DNA from: Oscarella lobularis
Taxonomy: Eukaryota > Porifera > Homoscleromorpha > Homosclerophorida > Oscarellidae
Assembly (NCBI RefSeq): GCF_947507565.1
Contig: NC_089177.1
Span: forward strand, 2,666,001-2,730,000
Length of the DNA: 64,000 nucleotides
Reading direction: 5' to 3'
Positions 63,486-64,000 of this stretch are shown piece by piece. The notes below the pieces were generated by a model. The model saw only the letters and a program-made list of their open reading frames with translations, did no database searches and was not told where the DNA came from. Positions within the stretch are counted from its first letter, which is position 1. Each line of letters starts with the position of its first letter. The position numbers and the translations under genes were made by a program.

Positions 63486-64000
63486 TGTGCCGGCACCGCG
63501 ACTGTCGGCTTTAGCCTGCGTGGGTTCGAACTTGGCACGAGAATCGCGATAGGGAACACCTTAGAACTAACCTTCACTTTCGCTTTCGAAGACGTCTTCG
63601 CCTTCTTTTTCGTTGCTTTTCTAAACAAAGGGGAGCCCCTACCGAACGGGGAACGTGCATGCAGTGTTCTCTGCGTACTTTTTGCCACTCTTTGTTGACT
63701 TTCCTGTCGGCATGACGAGCACGCACAGCTGTACCCAGCGGTACAGCGCCCTGAGGAATGTGTAGCGCGCGTGCACAATAACGTTTTGTTTCCGCGCAGT
63801 TCCTTGGGCAGTGCACTCTGATGGACCGCTGTTAGGGCGTCGTGTCTAGAGAGCCATTTTCGGTTATCCTTTATTGATTTTGGAGCAGAAAGCGTCGTTC
63901 TTGACCCTGCAGCAGCTAGAAATCCTAAATTTGCATTTCCCATTACACCCCCAACGCTTCCAGGTGTTGTGCCTATTAATACTAAATAGTGTCTGCCCCC
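63486..64000. other. Upstream region of the EF-hand gene at the window edge
   Basis: No convincing gene. The open frames here translate to Lys/Arg-rich low-complexity peptides (RKRRRRRLRKRK) or to the complement of the EF-hand gene. Confidence 0.4.

Noticed and set aside
63574-63943. Lys/Arg-rich frames near the right edge
   Set aside because: Low-complexity, no family match, and they overlap the upstream region of the EF-hand gene.

Overview
This is eukaryotic nuclear DNA from an animal. The genes include a K-Cl cotransporter, two ionotropic glutamate-receptor-like proteins, heparanase, tartrate-resistant-type acid phosphatase, PPP4R1 and NFX1. Genes are packed tail-to-head or back-to-back with gaps of tens to a few hundred bases, and nearly all introns are about 50-60 bp GT-AG introns. 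This compactness, with divergent members of animal families, suggests an early-branching animal, most likely a sponge and possibly a homoscleromorph; that assignment is inference. All products were recognised by reading translations against remembered family members, not by a search.

Layout. 1-8.4 kb: COG4 (-, runs off the left edge), VPS35 (-) and SYS1 (+), three Golgi/endosome trafficking genes, with a repeat-rich spacer before SYS1. 8.7-12.0 kb: two tandem secreted serine carboxypeptidases (-). 12.1-16.8 kb: an AIRIM/C1orf109-like gene (+) convergent with DHX35 (-). 16.9-25.7 kb: importin-4 (-), one of whose introns is 3.7 kb and carries a roughly 50-copy 49-bp satellite plus a foldback element. 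25.8-28.7 kb: PPP4R1 (-), cut by a 200-N assembly gap. 28.9-31.2 kb: a first-exon fragment and a full copy of a secreted flavin amine oxidase (-). 31.4-33.5 kb: a purple acid phosphatase (-) divergent from a selenoprotein U gene (+), which has an in-frame UGA and a readable SECIS element. 33.7-38.8 kb: KCC-type SLC12 (-). 38.9-44.4 kb: two intronless glutamate-receptor-like genes (-). 44.7-46.5 kb: heparanase (+). 46.6-47.5 kb: an intronless, bacterial-type ispE (+), with a decayed second copy of its 3' end at 49.4 kb. 49.5-50.9 kb: short-chain dehydrogenase (+). 51.1-55.2 kb: Golgi SPCA-type Ca2+/Mn2+ ATPase (-). 55.4-56.2 kb: an acidic tail-anchored protein (+). 56.3-60.3 kb: NFX1 (-). 61.1-63.5 kb: a secreted possibly beta-trefoil protein (+), an ankyrin-repeat protein (+) and an EF-hand protein (-).

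The most notable items are the selenoprotein U gene with its form II SECIS, the apparent gammaproteobacterial ispE embedded in an animal locus together with a pseudogene copy, the satellite array inside a coding gene's intron, and the tandem intronless receptor genes that lack the canonical agonist-binding arginine. I see no clear multi-gene novel system; the genes are mostly unrelated housekeeping and signalling loci.
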